Assembly: GCF_011947225.1 (NCBI RefSeq)
Contig: NZ_JAATVW010000003.1
Span: forward strand, 186,001 to 250,000
DNA: 64,000 nucleotides
Origin: Planosporangium flavigriseum
Lineage (GTDB): Bacteria > Actinomycetota > Actinomycetes > Mycobacteriales > Micromonosporaceae
Direction of reading: 5' to 3'
Shown: one piece after another, positions 11,369-20,008 of the stretch
How the letters are laid out: every line of letters begins with the position of its first letter
Position numbering within the stretch: the first letter of the stretch is position 1
The notes under the pieces: generated by a model
What the model saw: the letters and a program-made list of their open reading frames with translations, nothing else
Told to the model about the DNA's origin: nothing
Databases searched by the model: none
Position numbers and translations under genes: made by a program

Positions 11369-12691
11369 CTAACGGAGCACGCCGACGACCACCCAGCGAC
11401 CCGAGCGCACCCGGGCGAGCAGCCCCACCAGGCGGATCACGATGAACAGCGCCAGGCCGGCCCAGACTCCGGCGAGGCCGAGGCGCAGCCCGTACGCGAT
11501 CCAGATCGCGGGCAGGAAGCCGCAGAGGGCGGACACCAGCGTCAGGTTGCGCATGTACCGGACGTCACCCGCACCGATCAGCACCCCGTCGAGCGCGAAC
11601 ACGACCCCGGCGAGCGGCAGCATGCCGACGAACCAGGGCCAGGCGCGCATCGCCTGCGCGAAGACCTGCGGGTCATCCGAGAACAGCTTCGGCAGCACCC
11701 CGGCCCCGCCGCCGATCACGACGGCGAACACGGCGCCGGACGCCAGCCCGATCGCGGCGATGCGGCGAGCCAGGGCCTGCGCCTGGGTGGCCGCGCCGGC
11801 GCCGAGCGCGGCGCCGACCAGCGACTGCGCGGCGATCGCCACCGCGTCGAGGGCGAACGCGCAGAACATCCACAGCTGCAACGCGACCTGGTGCGCCGCG
11901 AGCGCGGCCGCCCCGAAGCGCGCGGCCACGGCGGCAGCGGAGATGAAGCACGCCTGGAACGCCGCACCGCGCAGCAGCAGGTCCCGGCCGAGGACGAGTT
12001 GCCGGCGCAGCACCTCTGGGCGCGGCCGGAGCGACACCCGCTCGACGACGAGGGCGCGTACGAACAGCGCGCCCGACACCGTCTGGGCGCCGGCGTTGGC
12101 GATCGCCGACCCGATCAGCCCCAGGTGGAGCCCGTACACGAGGATCGGGCACGCGATCGCCGACAGCAGGTTGGCCCCGAGGACGTAGTACATCGGCCGC
12201 CGGGTGTCCTGCACCCCGCGCATCCACCCGTTGCCCGCCGTGGCGAGCAGCAGACCGGGGGCGCCGAGCGCCGCGATGCGCAACCATCGTGCCGCGCCGG
12301 CGGCTACGTCGGGGTTGTTGCCGGCGAGGGTACTGGCGAGAGGGTCGGCAAGCACCTGCGCCGCGACGGCGATGAGCGCCCCGGCGGCGAACGCGAGCCA
12401 GGAGGCCTGGACCCCTTCGGCGACTGCGCCGGCCCGGTCGCCGGCACCGTACCGGCGTGCGGAGCGGCCCGTGGTGCCGTAGGCGAGGACGATGCCCAGC
12501 CAGGCGGCGACCGTCAGCACGTTGCCGCCGATGGCCAGCGCCGCCAGCGGTGTGCGCCCCAGATGCCCGACCACCGCGGTGTCCACGAGGACGTAGAGCG
12601 GCTCGGCGGCGAGAACGGCGAGCGCCGGGAGGGCGAGCCCGGCCACCTTACGAAGGCTGGGCGTGGCGGCGGGAGCGGCGGAGGTGGTCAT
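11369..12691 (-). CDS. MATE family efflux transporter (DinF type)
   Basis: A 440-residue multidrug and toxin extrusion transporter with twelve predicted membrane segments, exporting organic cations or antimicrobials by Na+ or H+ antiport. The N-terminal half has the LVDTAVVGHLGRTPLAALAIG motif of the DinF/eukaryotic-like branch, and the region QTVSGALFVRAL begins the central part. An orthologue, dinF, follows rbfA in M. tuberculosis. The ATG at 12691 has CGGGGCG directly upstream. A GTG at 12709 is in frame and possible. It precedes truB by 23 bases. Confidence 0.9.
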   Translation of the reverse strand: MTTSAAPAATPSLRKVAGLALPALAVLAAEPLYVLVDTAVVGHLGRTPLAALAIGGNVLTVAAWLGIVLAYGTTGRSARRYGAGDRAGAVAEGVQASWLAFAAGALIAVAAQVLADPLASTLAGNNPDVAAGAARWLRIAALGAPGLLLATAGNGWMRGVQDTRRPMYYVLGANLLSAIACPILVYGLHLGLIGSAIANAGAQTVSGALFVRALVVERVSLRPRPEVLRRQLVLGRDLLLRGAAFQACFISAAAVAARFGAAALAAHQVALQLWMFCAFALDAVAIAAQSLVGAALGAGAATQAQALARRIAAIGLASGAVFAVVIGGGAGVLPKLFSDDPQVFAQAMRAWPWFVGMLPLAGVVFALDGVLIGAGDVRYMRNLTLVSALCGFLPAIWIAYGLRLGLAGVWAGLALFIVIRLVGLLARVRSGRWVVVGVLR

Positions 12692-12757
12692 CGCCCCGGA
12701 TCGTGGCACGCCGCAGGTAAGGCTGCCAAGCCCGAAGGCTAGTTACAGGTCCGGGGG

Positions 12758-12792
12758 GTGACGCCGCGGTCACCGACAACCCGCGGCGTCAC
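12758..12792 (-). terminator. hairpin after the 34-codon gene
   Basis: A perfect 12-bp inverted repeat (GTGACGCCGCGG at 12758-12769, CCGCGGCGTCAC at 12781-12792) with an 11-base loop, starting ten bases beyond the stop codon of the small gene at 12803-12907. It separates this gene from the MATE-truB-ribF unit and most likely terminates the small transcript. Confidence 0.7.
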
Positions 12793-12802
12793 GAGATCGC
12801 CG

Positions 12803-12907
12803 TCAGCCCCGCCGGTCCATCGACATCTGGAGCGCGGCCCGGGCCAACTCCCGGCTGTCCTTGGTGGAGGTTTGCGGCTTGGGCTGGGCTTTCTGCTGCT
12901 CAGACAT
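12803..12907 (-). CDS. 34-residue small protein, unknown function
   Basis: A short open frame with strong translation signals. The ATG at 12907 is preceded by GAGGAG with a seven-base spacer, and the frame ends in TGA followed at once by a perfect terminator hairpin (12758-12792). The product is hydrophilic: MSEQQKAQPKPQTST at the start, then a likely amphipathic helix with SRELARAALQMSMDRR. It has no signal peptide or membrane segment. It has its own 237-base upstream region and so looks like an independent transcription unit. I do not recognise a named family. The small size, charge and own terminator argue for a real gene rather than chance. Confidence 0.65.
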   Translation of the reverse strand: MSEQQKAQPKPQTSTKDSRELARAALQMSMDRRG

Positions 12908-13144
12908 GACAGGTCTCCTCGATCGTCGTGGTCACGGCTGTTACGCCGGGCATCTCCTGACCGGGATCACCAGTCGCCGGACCTGCCCTGCGGAGCCGAG
13001 TCGACGGGGTGGGTCGACCCTCGCAAACCGAACTGGCATGTACGCGTCACCACGCGTCACGCATTGTCTAAGTTAACGTTAAGTTCCATAACGTGCGCTC
13101 AGGTCTTACATATTGAGACGTGAAATTGCCCACGATGTGGCGCG
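12908..13144 (-). promoter_or_regulatory. AT-rich intergenic region upstream of the small gene
   Basis: 237 bases without a gene. It contains two direct copies of ACGCGTCAC (13042-13050 and 13052-13060) and a relatively AT-rich island at about 13065-13130 with the 10-bp palindrome TTAACGTTAA (13073-13082), unusual in this GC-rich genome. It is the only place for a promoter of the 34-codon gene. No convincing -10/-35 pair could be fixed. Confidence 0.35.
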
Positions 13145-13366
13145 TCAGCGGGCCAGGAAGTGCCAGCCCAGCCACCACCAGAAGCCGAGCAGCGCGACCC
13201 GGCCCACGGGAAACGGGCCGACTCGGTACCGCATGACGAGACCGCACAGCGCGGTGAAGGGCGGAATCCTCGAACCGGGGCGCCTGGCCACCCACTCCAG
13301 CCCGAGCGCCACGAGGAACATCGAGCCGAAAGCCGCGATCGCCAGCAGGCGGCTGAGGCTGCTCAT
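13145..13366 (-). CDS. DUF6186-like small membrane protein
   Basis: A 73-residue protein with one N-terminal membrane helix (LLAIAAFGSMFLVALGL), a short basic loop (EWVARRPGSRIPPF) and a C-terminal Trp-rich helix (VALLGFWWWLGWHFLAR). This pattern matches the small actinobacterial DUF6186 family, which has no known function. The ATG at 13366 overlaps the stop of the preceding membrane-protein gene (ATGA), so the two are translationally coupled and may act together. Longer readings of this frame upstream lie inside that gene and were rejected. Confidence 0.7.
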   Translation of the reverse strand: MSSLSRLLAIAAFGSMFLVALGLEWVARRPGSRIPPFTALCGLVMRYRVGPFPVGRVALLGFWWWLGWHFLAR

Positions 13367-13788
13367 AACCGAGCCAGTCCCCAGTACGCGGCGAGCCAGC
13401 CGAAGTACGCGGCTACCCGAGCGGGGTAGCCCTCGATCAGCGGGTCGGCGAGCCCGGACAGCGTCGGATGGTCGTGCGTCGAGCCGAGCGCGAGGTTCGT
13501 CAACTCGACGGCGGTGAGAACGAGGACAGGAAGCAGCCACCAACCGGCGGCCGCGGACATCCGGGGCGGCGACACCCGGCGGAGCGGGCCGGATGTCGAG
13601 TCGCGACCGGACAGCCCCAGCCAGAAAAGAGCACCGCCAGCGACCAGGACCACCACATTGGCCCCGACCGAGAACGACGGGAACAAGCCACCGACCAACG
13701 AGACCAGGGCAAAGCCCGGCAGCACGACCGCCGGTCGGGACACGGCACGCGAGGCGCGCCCCCGCTCATCCGCGTCCCGCGCCCCCAT
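13363..13788 (-). CDS. hypothetical four-helix membrane protein
   Basis: A 141-residue protein with about four hydrophobic segments (VVLPGFALVSLVGGLF, VGANVVVLVAGGALFWLGL, WWLLPVLVLTAVELTNLAL, VAAYFGWLAAYWGLARL) and a charged N terminus. I do not recognise a named family. It lies 30 bases downstream of rbfA and overlaps the DUF6186-like gene, placing both in the infB-rbfA neighbourhood, where many actinomycetes have the DHH phosphoesterase NrnA. No DHH motif occurs here. It is probably an inner-membrane partner of the next gene. Confidence 0.65.
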   Translation of the reverse strand: MGARDADERGRASRAVSRPAVVLPGFALVSLVGGLFPSFSVGANVVVLVAGGALFWLGLSGRDSTSGPLRRVSPPRMSAAAGWWLLPVLVLTAVELTNLALGSTHDHPTLSGLADPLIEGYPARVAAYFGWLAAYWGLARL

Positions 13789-13818
13789 CAGCGCACCGAT
13801 CCCTCGGCGCCGCGCCTC

Positions 13819-14286
13819 TCAGGACTTGTCGCGGGAGGCGAGGGCCTCCTCGTCCTCGTCTTCGGTGTCTTCGTCGACGCGGTACGGCTGCGGGTCACCC
13901 GCGTGCTTCGCACCGGCCGCCCTCCGCTGCACCTCCGCGTCGGCCTCACGCGCCGCAGCCAGCAACTCGTCGATGTGCTTGACCTGGTCCTGCACGTTGT
14001 CGAGGACGAACGTGAGCGACGGCGCGTGGCGTAGCCCCAGCGCCTTGCCCACGGTGCTGCGCAGCAGGCCCTTGGCACTCTCCAACGCGGCGGCGGTGCC
14101 CGCCTCAGCAGCGGCGTCCCCGAGCACGGTGTAGAAGACGGTGGCTTCCCGCAGGTCGGCGGTGATCCGGGCGTCGGTGATCGTAATCATGCCGAGCCGC
14201 GGGTCCTTGATCTGCGTACGCACCACCGACGCGACCAGCTCCCGAACTCGTTCGGCGTGCCGGCGCACCCGGGCGGGGTCCGTCAT
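13819..14286 (-). CDS. rbfA: ribosome-binding factor A
   Basis: A cold-shock-responsive maturation factor of the 30S subunit that acts on the 5' end of 16S rRNA. The KH-fold core is seen in [34 protein letters not shown] and ATVFYTVLG, followed by LRSTVGKALGLRHAPSLTFVLD. An acidic C-terminal tail (DEDTEDEDEE) is typical of actinobacterial RbfA. The ATG at 14286 (155 residues) has GGAGG eight bases upstream. A GTG nine bases earlier directly abuts that site and is unlikely. Confidence 0.95.
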   Translation of the reverse strand: MTDPARVRRHAERVRELVASVVRTQIKDPRLGMITITDARITADLREATVFYTVLGDAAAEAGTAAALESAKGLLRSTVGKALGLRHAPSLTFVLDNVQDQVKHIDELLAAAREADAEVQRRAAGAKHAGDPQPYRVDEDTEDEDEEALASRDKS

Positions 14287-14336
14287 CTCGCTCACCTCCG
14301 CGTGTCGACCAATGTCTCGAACATACCTGGGGCGGC

Positions 14337-14630
14337 TCAGTCGTCGTCGCCGTGGAGGCGCCGACGCACCGAGAGCAGCTCTATCTCCGGACGCCGCACG
14401 ACCGCCTTCTCGCAGGAGTCGAGGACTTCCGCCACATGACTGGCCTCGGCGGCGACCACCCCGACGCCGATTTCGGCGCGGCCGTGCAGGTCGCGGGCGC
14501 CCACCTCGGCGGCCGCGACTTCGAACTTCCGAAGCGCAGCGATGATGGGCCGCACGTATGACCGCTTGGCCTTCAACGATCGGGAGTCGCCCGGCAGCAG
14601 TACGTCAAATACCGCAGTTCCGGTGTACAC
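14337..14630 (-). CDS. DUF503 family protein
   Basis: A 97-residue YlxP-like protein of the DUF503 family, found between infB and rbfA in many bacteria and suspected to act in ribosome assembly, though its function is not established. The signature LLPGDSRSLKAKRSYVRPIIAALR is present near the N terminus, and the family's conserved EVG-x-D motif appears as AEVGARDLHGRAEIGVGVV. The GTG at 14630 gives the usual MYTG-type start. A TTG six bases upstream is an alternative. No good ribosome binding site is visible. Its upstream side carries the infB terminator, so it may need its own promoter. Confidence 0.88.
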   Translation of the reverse strand: MYTGTAVFDVLLPGDSRSLKAKRSYVRPIIAALRKFEVAAAEVGARDLHGRAEIGVGVVAAEASHVAEVLDSCEKAVVRRPEIELLSVRRRLHGDDD

Positions 14631-14679
14631 AGTCAAATTCTAGATCTTGCAGTGACCGAGCGCGAACGGGTTACGAACG

Positions 14680-14714
14680 CGAATGGCCCCGGGGCACTGC
14701 CCCGGGGCCATTCG
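14680..14714 (-). terminator. terminator of infB
   Basis: A perfect 15-bp inverted repeat (14680-14694 with 14700-14714, core GGCCCCGGGG) with loop CACTG, starting 13 bases after the infB stop codon. It is extremely stable, with no T-run. It should end or strongly reduce transcription from the rimP-nusA-ylxR-infB operon before DUF503. Confidence 0.85.
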
Positions 14715-14727
14715 GTGATCAGTTCGA

Positions 14728-17685
14728 TCAGCTACGCGGCTTCTCACGCATCTCGAACGTCTCGATGACGTCGCCGACCTGGATGTTGTTGAAACCACCC
14801 ATCGTGACACCGCACTCGAAGCCCTCGCGGACCTCGGTGGCGTCGTCCTTGAACCGGCGCAGCGACGCGACCGACGCGTTCTCGGCCACCACGGCACCGT
14901 CGCGGACGACGCGAGCCTTGGCGTTGCGCCGCATCAGGCCCGACCGGACGATGCAGCCGGCGATGATGCCGACCTTCGAGGAGCGGAACACCTCGCGCAC
15001 CTCGGCGGTACCGAGCTGCACCTCCTCGTACTCCGGCTTGAGCAGCCCCTTGAGCGCGGCCTCGATCTCCTCGATGGCCTGGTAGATGACGGTGTAGTAC
15101 CGCATCTCCACGCCCTCGCGCTCGGCCAGCTCGCGGACCCGCTCGGCGTGCCGCACGTTGAACCCGATGATGATCGCGTCCGACGCGCTCGCCAGGTTGA
15201 CGTCGTCCTGCGTGATCGCACCGACACCACGGTGGATGATCTTGAGCTGCACCTCGTCGGATATGTCGATCTTGACGAGGGCATCCTCGAGAGCTTCCAC
15301 CGAACCGGACACGTCGCCCTTGATGATGAGGGCCAGCGAAGTCTTCTCGCCCTCCTTCATCTGCTCGAACAGCGTCTCCAGCGTCGCCCGACCACGCGAG
15401 TTCGCCATCTGCGCCGCACGGCGGCGAGCCTGCCGCTGCTCGGCGATCTGGCGGACCGTCCGGTCCTCGTCGGCGGCCAGGAAGTTGTCGCCAGCTCCCG
15501 GCACCGCGGTCAGACCGAGCACGAGCACCGGACGGGACGGACCCGCCTCGGGGACCGGCTCCATGTTCTCGTTGAGCATGGCCCGGACCCGGCCGTACGC
15601 GTTACCCGCGACGATCGAGTCACCGACCCGGAGCACGCCCTTCTGGACGAGCACCGTGGCGACGGGACCCCGACCGCGGTCGAGGTGCGCCTCGATCGCG
15701 ACACCCTGGGCGTGTCCGTCGATCGGCGCGCGCAGCTCCAGCGAGGCGTCCGCGGTGAGCAGGACGGCCTCGAGCAGCTGGTCGATGCCGATACCCGGCT
15801 TCGCCGCGACGTTGACGAACATCGTCTCGCCGCCGTACTCCTCGGCGACCAGGCCGTACTCGGTGAGCTGCTGGCGCACCTTGTCCGGGTTGGCCTCCGG
15901 CTTGTCGATCTTGTTGACCGCGACCACGATCGGCACGTCGGCCGCCTTGGCGTGGTTGAGCGCCTCAATCGTCTGAGGCATCACGCCGTCGTCAGCCGCG
16001 ACAACCAGCACGACGATGTCGGTCACCTGAGCACCACGGGCACGCATGGCGGTGAACGCCTCGTGACCCGGGGTGTCGATGAACGTCAGCGCGCGGTCAT
16101 TGCCGTCGTGCTCGACGTGCACCTGGTAGGCACCGATGTGCTGGGTGATGCCGCCGGCCTCGCCCTCGACCACGTTCGCGTGCCGAATCGCGTCGAGCAG
16201 CTTGGTCTTACCGTGGTCGACGTGGCCCATGACGGTGACCACCGGCGGCCGGACAACCAGCCGCTCCTCAGCGACCTCGGCGTCGAGGTCGATGTTGAAC
16301 TGCGCGAGCAGCTCACGGTCCTCGTCCTCGGGGCTCACGATCTGCACGTCGAAGCCCAGGTGCTCGCCGAGCAGCAGCAGCGTGTCGTCGGAGCACGACT
16401 GCGTCGCCGTCACCATCTCGCCCAGGTTGAACATCTCCTGGACCAGGGAACCGGGGTTCGCATTGATCTTGTCGGCGAAGTCGGACAGCGACGCACCGCG
16501 CGACAGTCGGACAACCTGGCCCTGACCACGCGGGGCGCCCGAACTCATCTGCGGAGCAGACAGGTTGTCGAACTCTTGTCTGCGCTGCTTCTTCGACTTG
16601 CGGCCACGCGTCGGCCGGCCACCGGGACGCCCGAAGGCACCCGCCGTACCGCCGCCACGACCACGGCCACCGCCACCGGGACGACCGGGGGCACCGGCAC
16701 CAGCCGGGGCTCCACCGCCGCCACCGGGACCGCCGCGGTAACCACCGCCGCCGCCACCGGGACCGCCGCCACCGGGACGGAAGCCACCGCCACCGCCACC
16801 ACCGGGACGACCGGCGCCACCACCGGGACCGCCACGGAAGCCACCGCCACCGCCGCCACCGGGACGACCGGCGCCACCACCGGGACCGCCACCCGGACGG
16901 GCCGGGCGCTGGCTAGGCATCTGGGACGGGTTGGGCCGCGGGCCGCCCATGGAGGCCGGGTTGGGCCGGGGAGGCATGGAGGCCGGGTTGGGCCGGGGAG
17001 GCATGGAGGCCGGGTTGGGCCGGGGCATACCGGCCGGCGTGGGCCGCTGGCCGCCGCCTGCCGGGTTGATCCCGAACGGGTTGTTGCCACCGCTACGACC
17101 GCCAGGACGCCCTGCGGGACGCGGAGCCGGACCGGGACGCGGAGCCGCGGGCGGCGGACCCGGACGCGGGCCCGGACCCGGGGTGGGACCGCCGGCCGGG
17201 GGCTCCCGGCGAACGGTCTCACGCTGCTTCGCGGCCTGCTGGGCGGCCTTGACCTGGGCCTCCTGCTCGGCCTTCAGCGCGGCGGCGCGAGCCTCCGCTG
17301 CCGCCACTTCGATGTCGTGCGCGCTCGCCGGCTGGACCACCGGCGCCGGGGCCTGCGGGCGAGGCGGACCGGGAACCGGTCCACGCTTCGCCGACGGGGC
17401 CGGCTGCGGCGCGCGCTTCGGGGGTGCCGGTCGTGCCGACACCTTGGACTGGGGACTCGCCGGCGCGGCCGGAGCCGGCGCCGCCGAGGAAGCGGTTGCG
17501 GCCGGAGCGGACGGTGCCGCCGACCCCGCTTCAAAAGCTGCGCGCAGACGGCGGGCGACGGGCGCCTCCACCGTGCTGGACGCAGACTTCACAAACTCGC
17601 CCATCTCCTTGAGCTTGGCGAGTACGTTCTTACTTTCGACCCCGAGCTCTTTTGCAAGCTCGTGTACGCGGGCCTTGCCTGCCAC
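14728..17685 (-). CDS. infB: translation initiation factor IF-2
   Basis: A 985-residue IF-2 of the long actinobacterial form. The N-terminal IF2_N motif ([14 protein letters not shown]) is followed by a basic Ala/Pro region and a very Gly/Pro-rich linker (about residues 150-380) with internal repeats. The GTPase domain begins near residue 480: G1 GHVDHGKT (487-494), G3 DTPGHEAF (about 535), G4 NKID (about 589). The C-terminal domains bind fMet-tRNA. The GTG at 17685 has GAGGAG upstream and gives the usual MAGKAR start. A GTG 12 bases earlier is in frame but overlaps that site. It is 82 bases downstream of ylxR. Confidence 0.97.
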   Translation of the reverse strand: MAGKARVHELAKELGVESKNVLAKLKEMGEFVKSASSTVEAPVARRLRAAFEAGSAAPSAPAATASSAAPAPAAPASPQSKVSARPAPPKRAPQPAPSAKRGPVPGPPRPQAPAPVVQPASAHDIEVAAAEARAAALKAEQEAQVKAAQQAAKQRETVRREPPAGGPTPGPGPRPGPPPAAPRPGPAPRPAGRPGGRSGGNNPFGINPAGGGQRPTPAGMPRPNPASMPPRPNPASMPPRPNPASMGGPRPNPSQMPSQRPARPGGGPGGGAGRPGGGGGGGFRGGPGGGAGRPGGGGGGGFRPGGGGPGGGGGGYRGGPGGGGGAPAGAGAPGRPGGGGRGRGGGTAGAFGRPGGRPTRGRKSKKQRRQEFDNLSAPQMSSGAPRGQGQVVRLSRGASLSDFADKINANPGSLVQEMFNLGEMVTATQSCSDDTLLLLGEHLGFDVQIVSPEDEDRELLAQFNIDLDAEVAEERLVVRPPVVTVMGHVDHGKTKLLDAIRHANVVEGEAGGITQHIGAYQVHVEHDGNDRALTFIDTPGHEAFTAMRARGAQVTDIVVLVVAADDGVMPQTIEALNHAKAADVPIVVAVNKIDKPEANPDKVRQQLTEYGLVAEEYGGETMFVNVAAKPGIGIDQLLEAVLLTADASLELRAPIDGHAQGVAIEAHLDRGRGPVATVLVQKGVLRVGDSIVAGNAYGRVRAMLNENMEPVPEAGPSRPVLVLGLTAVPGAGDNFLAADEDRTVRQIAEQRQARRRAAQMANSRGRATLETLFEQMKEGEKTSLALIIKGDVSGSVEALEDALVKIDISDEVQLKIIHRGVGAITQDDVNLASASDAIIIGFNVRHAERVRELAEREGVEMRYYTVIYQAIEEIEAALKGLLKPEYEEVQLGTAEVREVFRSSKVGIIAGCIVRSGLMRRNAKARVVRDGAVVAENASVASLRRFKDDATEVREGFECGVTMGGFNNIQVGDVIETFEMREKPRS
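16779..16892. repeat. 57-bp tandem duplication in infB linker
   Basis: Two adjacent 57-bp units (16779-16835 and 16836-16892) differing at a single base. Each codes in frame for 19 residues of Gly-rich linker (read as [11 protein letters not shown] and FRGGP blocks in IF-2). The near identity shows a recent slippage or unequal-crossover event. The surrounding sequence has further shorter CCACCGGGACC-type repeats. Confidence 0.9.
16948..17025. repeat. 27-bp tandem repeat in infB linker
   Basis: Three head-to-tail units at 16948-16974, 16975-17001 and 17002-17025 (the last lacks three bases). They encode the in-frame nonapeptide PRPNPASMP repeated in the IF-2 linker. The copies are identical over their shared length, indicating recent expansion. 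Confidence 0.9.
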
Positions 17686-17767
17686 TGCACTCCTCACTCC
17701 GAGGCCGGCAGCGGCAAACCCGCACCGACCTCACTCGTGCACTTGAAGCCTGGTCATCTCAGGGACT

Positions 17768-18151
17768 TCATCGTGTGCTCATGTTGGTCGTCCTACCTTG
17801 CTTGTCCGGGTGGGGCGGGACGCGCCCACCATCGGCGGTTCCGAGCGGATCGGCGTGGCCGCAAACGGCCTCGGCGAGCGGACCGGTGTCCAGGACACCG
17901 GAGACGCGAAGCGCACGCCCGAAGGCGCGGCGCCGCTCCGCCAGCGCGAAACACGCCGGGTCGGGATGAACATGTGCTCCCCGGCCCGGCCGTCTGCGTG
18001 CCGGATCGGGAACAAGGCTGAACGTATCAGCGCTGTTCTCGATCGCGACTGCCCGCAGCAACTCGGAGGCTGGCACGCGCTTCCGGCAACCCACACAGGT
18101 GCGTACCGGCCGAGCAAGCTCGACCGTCGCCGAAAGTGCGCGACGTACCAT
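17768..18151 (-). CDS. YlxR/RnpM-type RNA-binding protein
   Basis: A 127-residue DUF448 protein, the YlxR family found between nusA and infB. Recent work on Bacillus YlxR (RnpM) links the family to RNase P. The signature RTCVGCRKRVPASELLR starts near residue 17, and the GRGAHVHPDPACFALAERRRAFGRALR block follows. The C-terminal 30 residues are poorly conserved. The ATG at 18151 has no strong Shine-Dalgarno site, with only a distant GGGT. The position 33 bases after nusA confirms the family and operon. Confidence 0.9.
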   Translation of the reverse strand: MVRRALSATVELARPVRTCVGCRKRVPASELLRAVAIENSADTFSLVPDPARRRPGRGAHVHPDPACFALAERRRAFGRALRVSGVLDTGPLAEAVCGHADPLGTADGGRVPPHPDKQGRTTNMSTR

Positions 18152-18184
18152 TTAACAATTCTACCCTCTTGGGCATTCCGACGG

Positions 18185-19201
18185 TTAGCCCGCCTCGCCC
18201 GCTCGCTCCGCCGCTGACTGCGTCACAGTCTCGGTGTCCGGCCGGATGTCGATCCGCCATCCGGTGAGCCGGGCCGCGAGCCGGGCGTTCTGCCCCTCCC
18301 TGCCGATCGCCAGCGAGAGTTGGAAGTCAGGAACCGTCACCCGGGCCGCCCGGTTGACGGGGTCGACGACCTCCACCCGCAGCGCCCGGGCCGGGGAGAG
18401 CGCGTTTCCGACGAACGTGGCCGGGTCGTCCGACCAGTCGATGATATCGATTTTCTCACCGTGCAGCTCGCTCATCACGGCGCGCACCCGGCTACCCATC
18501 GGACCGATGCACGCGCCCTTGGCGTTGACGCCGGGGACGGTCGCGCGTACCGCGATCTTGGTCCGGTGACCGGCTTCCCGCGCGATGGCCGCGATCTCCA
18601 CCGTGCCGTCGGCGATCTCCGGAACCTCCAGCGCGAACAGCTTCTTGACCAGCGCGGGGTGCGAGCGCGACAGCGTGATCTGCGGGCCACGGAACCCCTT
18701 GGCGACGTGCACGACGATGCAGCGGATCCGCTGGCCGTGCTCGTACACCTCCCCCGGCACCTGCTCGGCGGGGGGCAGGCTGCCCTCGACCTTGCCCAGG
18801 TCGATCGTCACGATGCCCTTCTCGGCCCGGAACTCGTGGGCCTGGATCACACCGGTGACCAGGTCGCCGTCACGGCCGGCGTACTCACCGAAGTGCACCT
18901 CGTCGGTCGCCTCCCGCAGCCGCTGGAGGATGACCTGCTTCGCGGTCATCGCGGCGATCCGGCCGAAGTCGTGCGGGGTGTCGTCGTACTCCCGCACCAC
19001 CCCGCCGTCCGGGTCCGTCTCCTGGGCGATGACGCTCGCAGCGCCGGTCCGCCGGTCGATCTCGACCCGCGCGTGCGGGTTGGCACCGTCGGTGTGGCGA
19101 TACGCGGTCAGTAGCGCGGTCTCGATCGCGGCGAGGATCGTCTCGAACGGAATCTCCCGCTCGCGTTCCAGGGCGCGGAGAGCCGCGAGGTCGATATTCA
19201 C
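18185..19201 (-). CDS. nusA: transcription termination/antitermination factor NusA
   Basis: A 338-residue NusA, the usual actinobacterial length without the C-terminal acidic repeats of E. coli. The N-terminal RNA-polymerase-binding domain ([23 protein letters not shown]) is followed by an S1 domain (about residues 105-180) and two KH domains, including [19 protein letters not shown] and [20 protein letters not shown]. It controls pausing, termination and rRNA antitermination. The GTG at 19201 overlaps the rimP stop (GTGA), indicating coupled translation. Confidence 0.96.
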   Translation of the reverse strand: MNIDLAALRALEREREIPFETILAAIETALLTAYRHTDGANPHARVEIDRRTGAASVIAQETDPDGGVVREYDDTPHDFGRIAAMTAKQVILQRLREATDEVHFGEYAGRDGDLVTGVIQAHEFRAEKGIVTIDLGKVEGSLPPAEQVPGEVYEHGQRIRCIVVHVAKGFRGPQITLSRSHPALVKKLFALEVPEIADGTVEIAAIAREAGHRTKIAVRATVPGVNAKGACIGPMGSRVRAVMSELHGEKIDIIDWSDDPATFVGNALSPARALRVEVVDPVNRAARVTVPDFQLSLAIGREGQNARLAARLTGWRIDIRPDTETVTQSAAERAGEAG

Positions 19202-19800
19202 TCCTCGTCGCCTCCTTCCTCGTCGTCGATCTCTTCGAGCTCGTCGTCGGAGAGCTCGGTCATACGGCTGAACTCGATCTGTACCCGGCCGGGGCCGAGT
19301 TCGTCATACATGAACCGGCGCGGCTGGCCATTGACCTCCAGCTCGACGCCGGCATCATCGGCTTTCTTGATCCGGCCTTCGACGGAACGGTCACCAACAG
19401 TGACCTTTACCAGACGTCCGACGTTGCGCCGCCAGTGCCGCGGCAACGTCAGCGGCCGGTCGATCCCCGGCGAGCTGACCTCCAGCTCATACTCCCCCGG
19501 GACCAGGTCGCCACCGGACTCCTCGGCCGCGTCCAGCGCGGCGGAGATGTCCCGGGACAGGTCGGCGACCGCGTCGAGGTTGACGCCGTCGTCGCTGTCC
19601 ACCAGCAGGCGGACCAGATGGCGACGGCCCACCCGCTTGAGCGAAACGTCCTCCAGGTCATAGCCTGCGGCGGACACCAACGGCTCCACAACCTCGCGGA
19701 ACCGGGCCCGCTGGGCGGCGAGATCCGTAGTCTGGTCAGGCCGCCGCGGCGGTCGGGCGCCGGTCCGTTCGCCGGCATGGCGGCGCCGCTGCTGTGGCAT
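19198..19800 (-). CDS. rimP: ribosome maturation factor RimP
   Basis: A 30S subunit assembly factor that acts with RbfA and RimM on 16S rRNA folding. The conserved blocks are [32 protein letters not shown], the [11 protein letters not shown] helix, [15 protein letters not shown], and the C-terminal beta domain ([12 protein letters not shown]). A basic N-terminal extension of about 30 residues and a very acidic tail (DEEGGDEE) are present. The ATG at 19800 (200 residues) has GGGAGG eight bases upstream, better than the GTG nine bases earlier. It is the first gene of the rimP-nusA-ylxR-infB operon. Confidence 0.95.
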   Translation of the reverse strand: MPQQRRRHAGERTGARPPRRPDQTTDLAAQRARFREVVEPLVSAAGYDLEDVSLKRVGRRHLVRLLVDSDDGVNLDAVADLSRDISAALDAAEESGGDLVPGEYELEVSSPGIDRPLTLPRHWRRNVGRLVKVTVGDRSVEGRIKKADDAGVELEVNGQPRRFMYDELGPGRVQIEFSRMTELSDDELEEIDDEEGGDEE

Positions 19801-19878
19801 GTACCGCACCTCCCGCGCGATCGTCGGCCCGAGTCCCCCGCGGCTTACGCGTCGCGAGATCTTCAGGCAGCTGGGCCT

Positions 19879-19903
19879 CCACCCACGTTAAGTACGCGGG
19901 TGG
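19879..19903 (-). promoter_or_regulatory. leader hairpin upstream of rimP
   Basis: CCACCC (19879-19884) pairs with GGGTGG (19898-19903), with two more inner pairs after one mismatch, around the loop TTAAGTA. It lies about 80 bases upstream of the rimP start on the leader side. It may be part of the rimP-nusA 5' leader, but its role is unknown. Confidence 0.3.
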
Positions 19904-19939
19904 TCTGAGGCCTGAGCGTAACGCGTGGCGGCGCTGCGT

Positions 19940-19983
19940 GTGCCGGTACCGCTCCGATCTGAGACTTTGGCGTGCCGGTACCG
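19940..19983. repeat. 12-bp direct repeats in rimP/lipoprotein intergenic region
   Basis: GTGCCGGTACCG occurs twice, at 19940-19951 and 19972-19983, with 32 bases between the starts (three helical turns). Each contains the palindromic core CCGGTACCG. The pair lies in the divergent region between rimP and the lipoprotein gene, just upstream of the latter, so it could be a two-site operator. No regulator can be named. Confidence 0.45.
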
Positions 19984-20008
19984 GACATGAGAGCCCGGAT
20001 TGGACGCG

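Noticed and set aside
12758-13123. A 121-residue plus-strand frame across the small gene and its upstream region
   Set aside because: It lacks a ribosome binding site and covers the terminator and the better supported 34-codon gene on the other strand.
16741-17030. Repeats in infB considered as a CRISPR array
   Set aside because: The repeats are directly adjacent with no unique spacers, are multiples of three and encode the IF-2 linker in frame.
15148-18021. A 957-residue open frame on the plus strand opposite infB
   Set aside because: It is antisense to IF-2 with its intact motifs. In GC-rich DNA the reverse frame of a real gene stays open by codon bias. Composition (Arg/Val/Asp/His-rich) has no family match.
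18320-19114. Open frame opposite nusA that reads like a protein of 264 residues
   Set aside because: Shadow of nusA, no start signal, typical biased composition.
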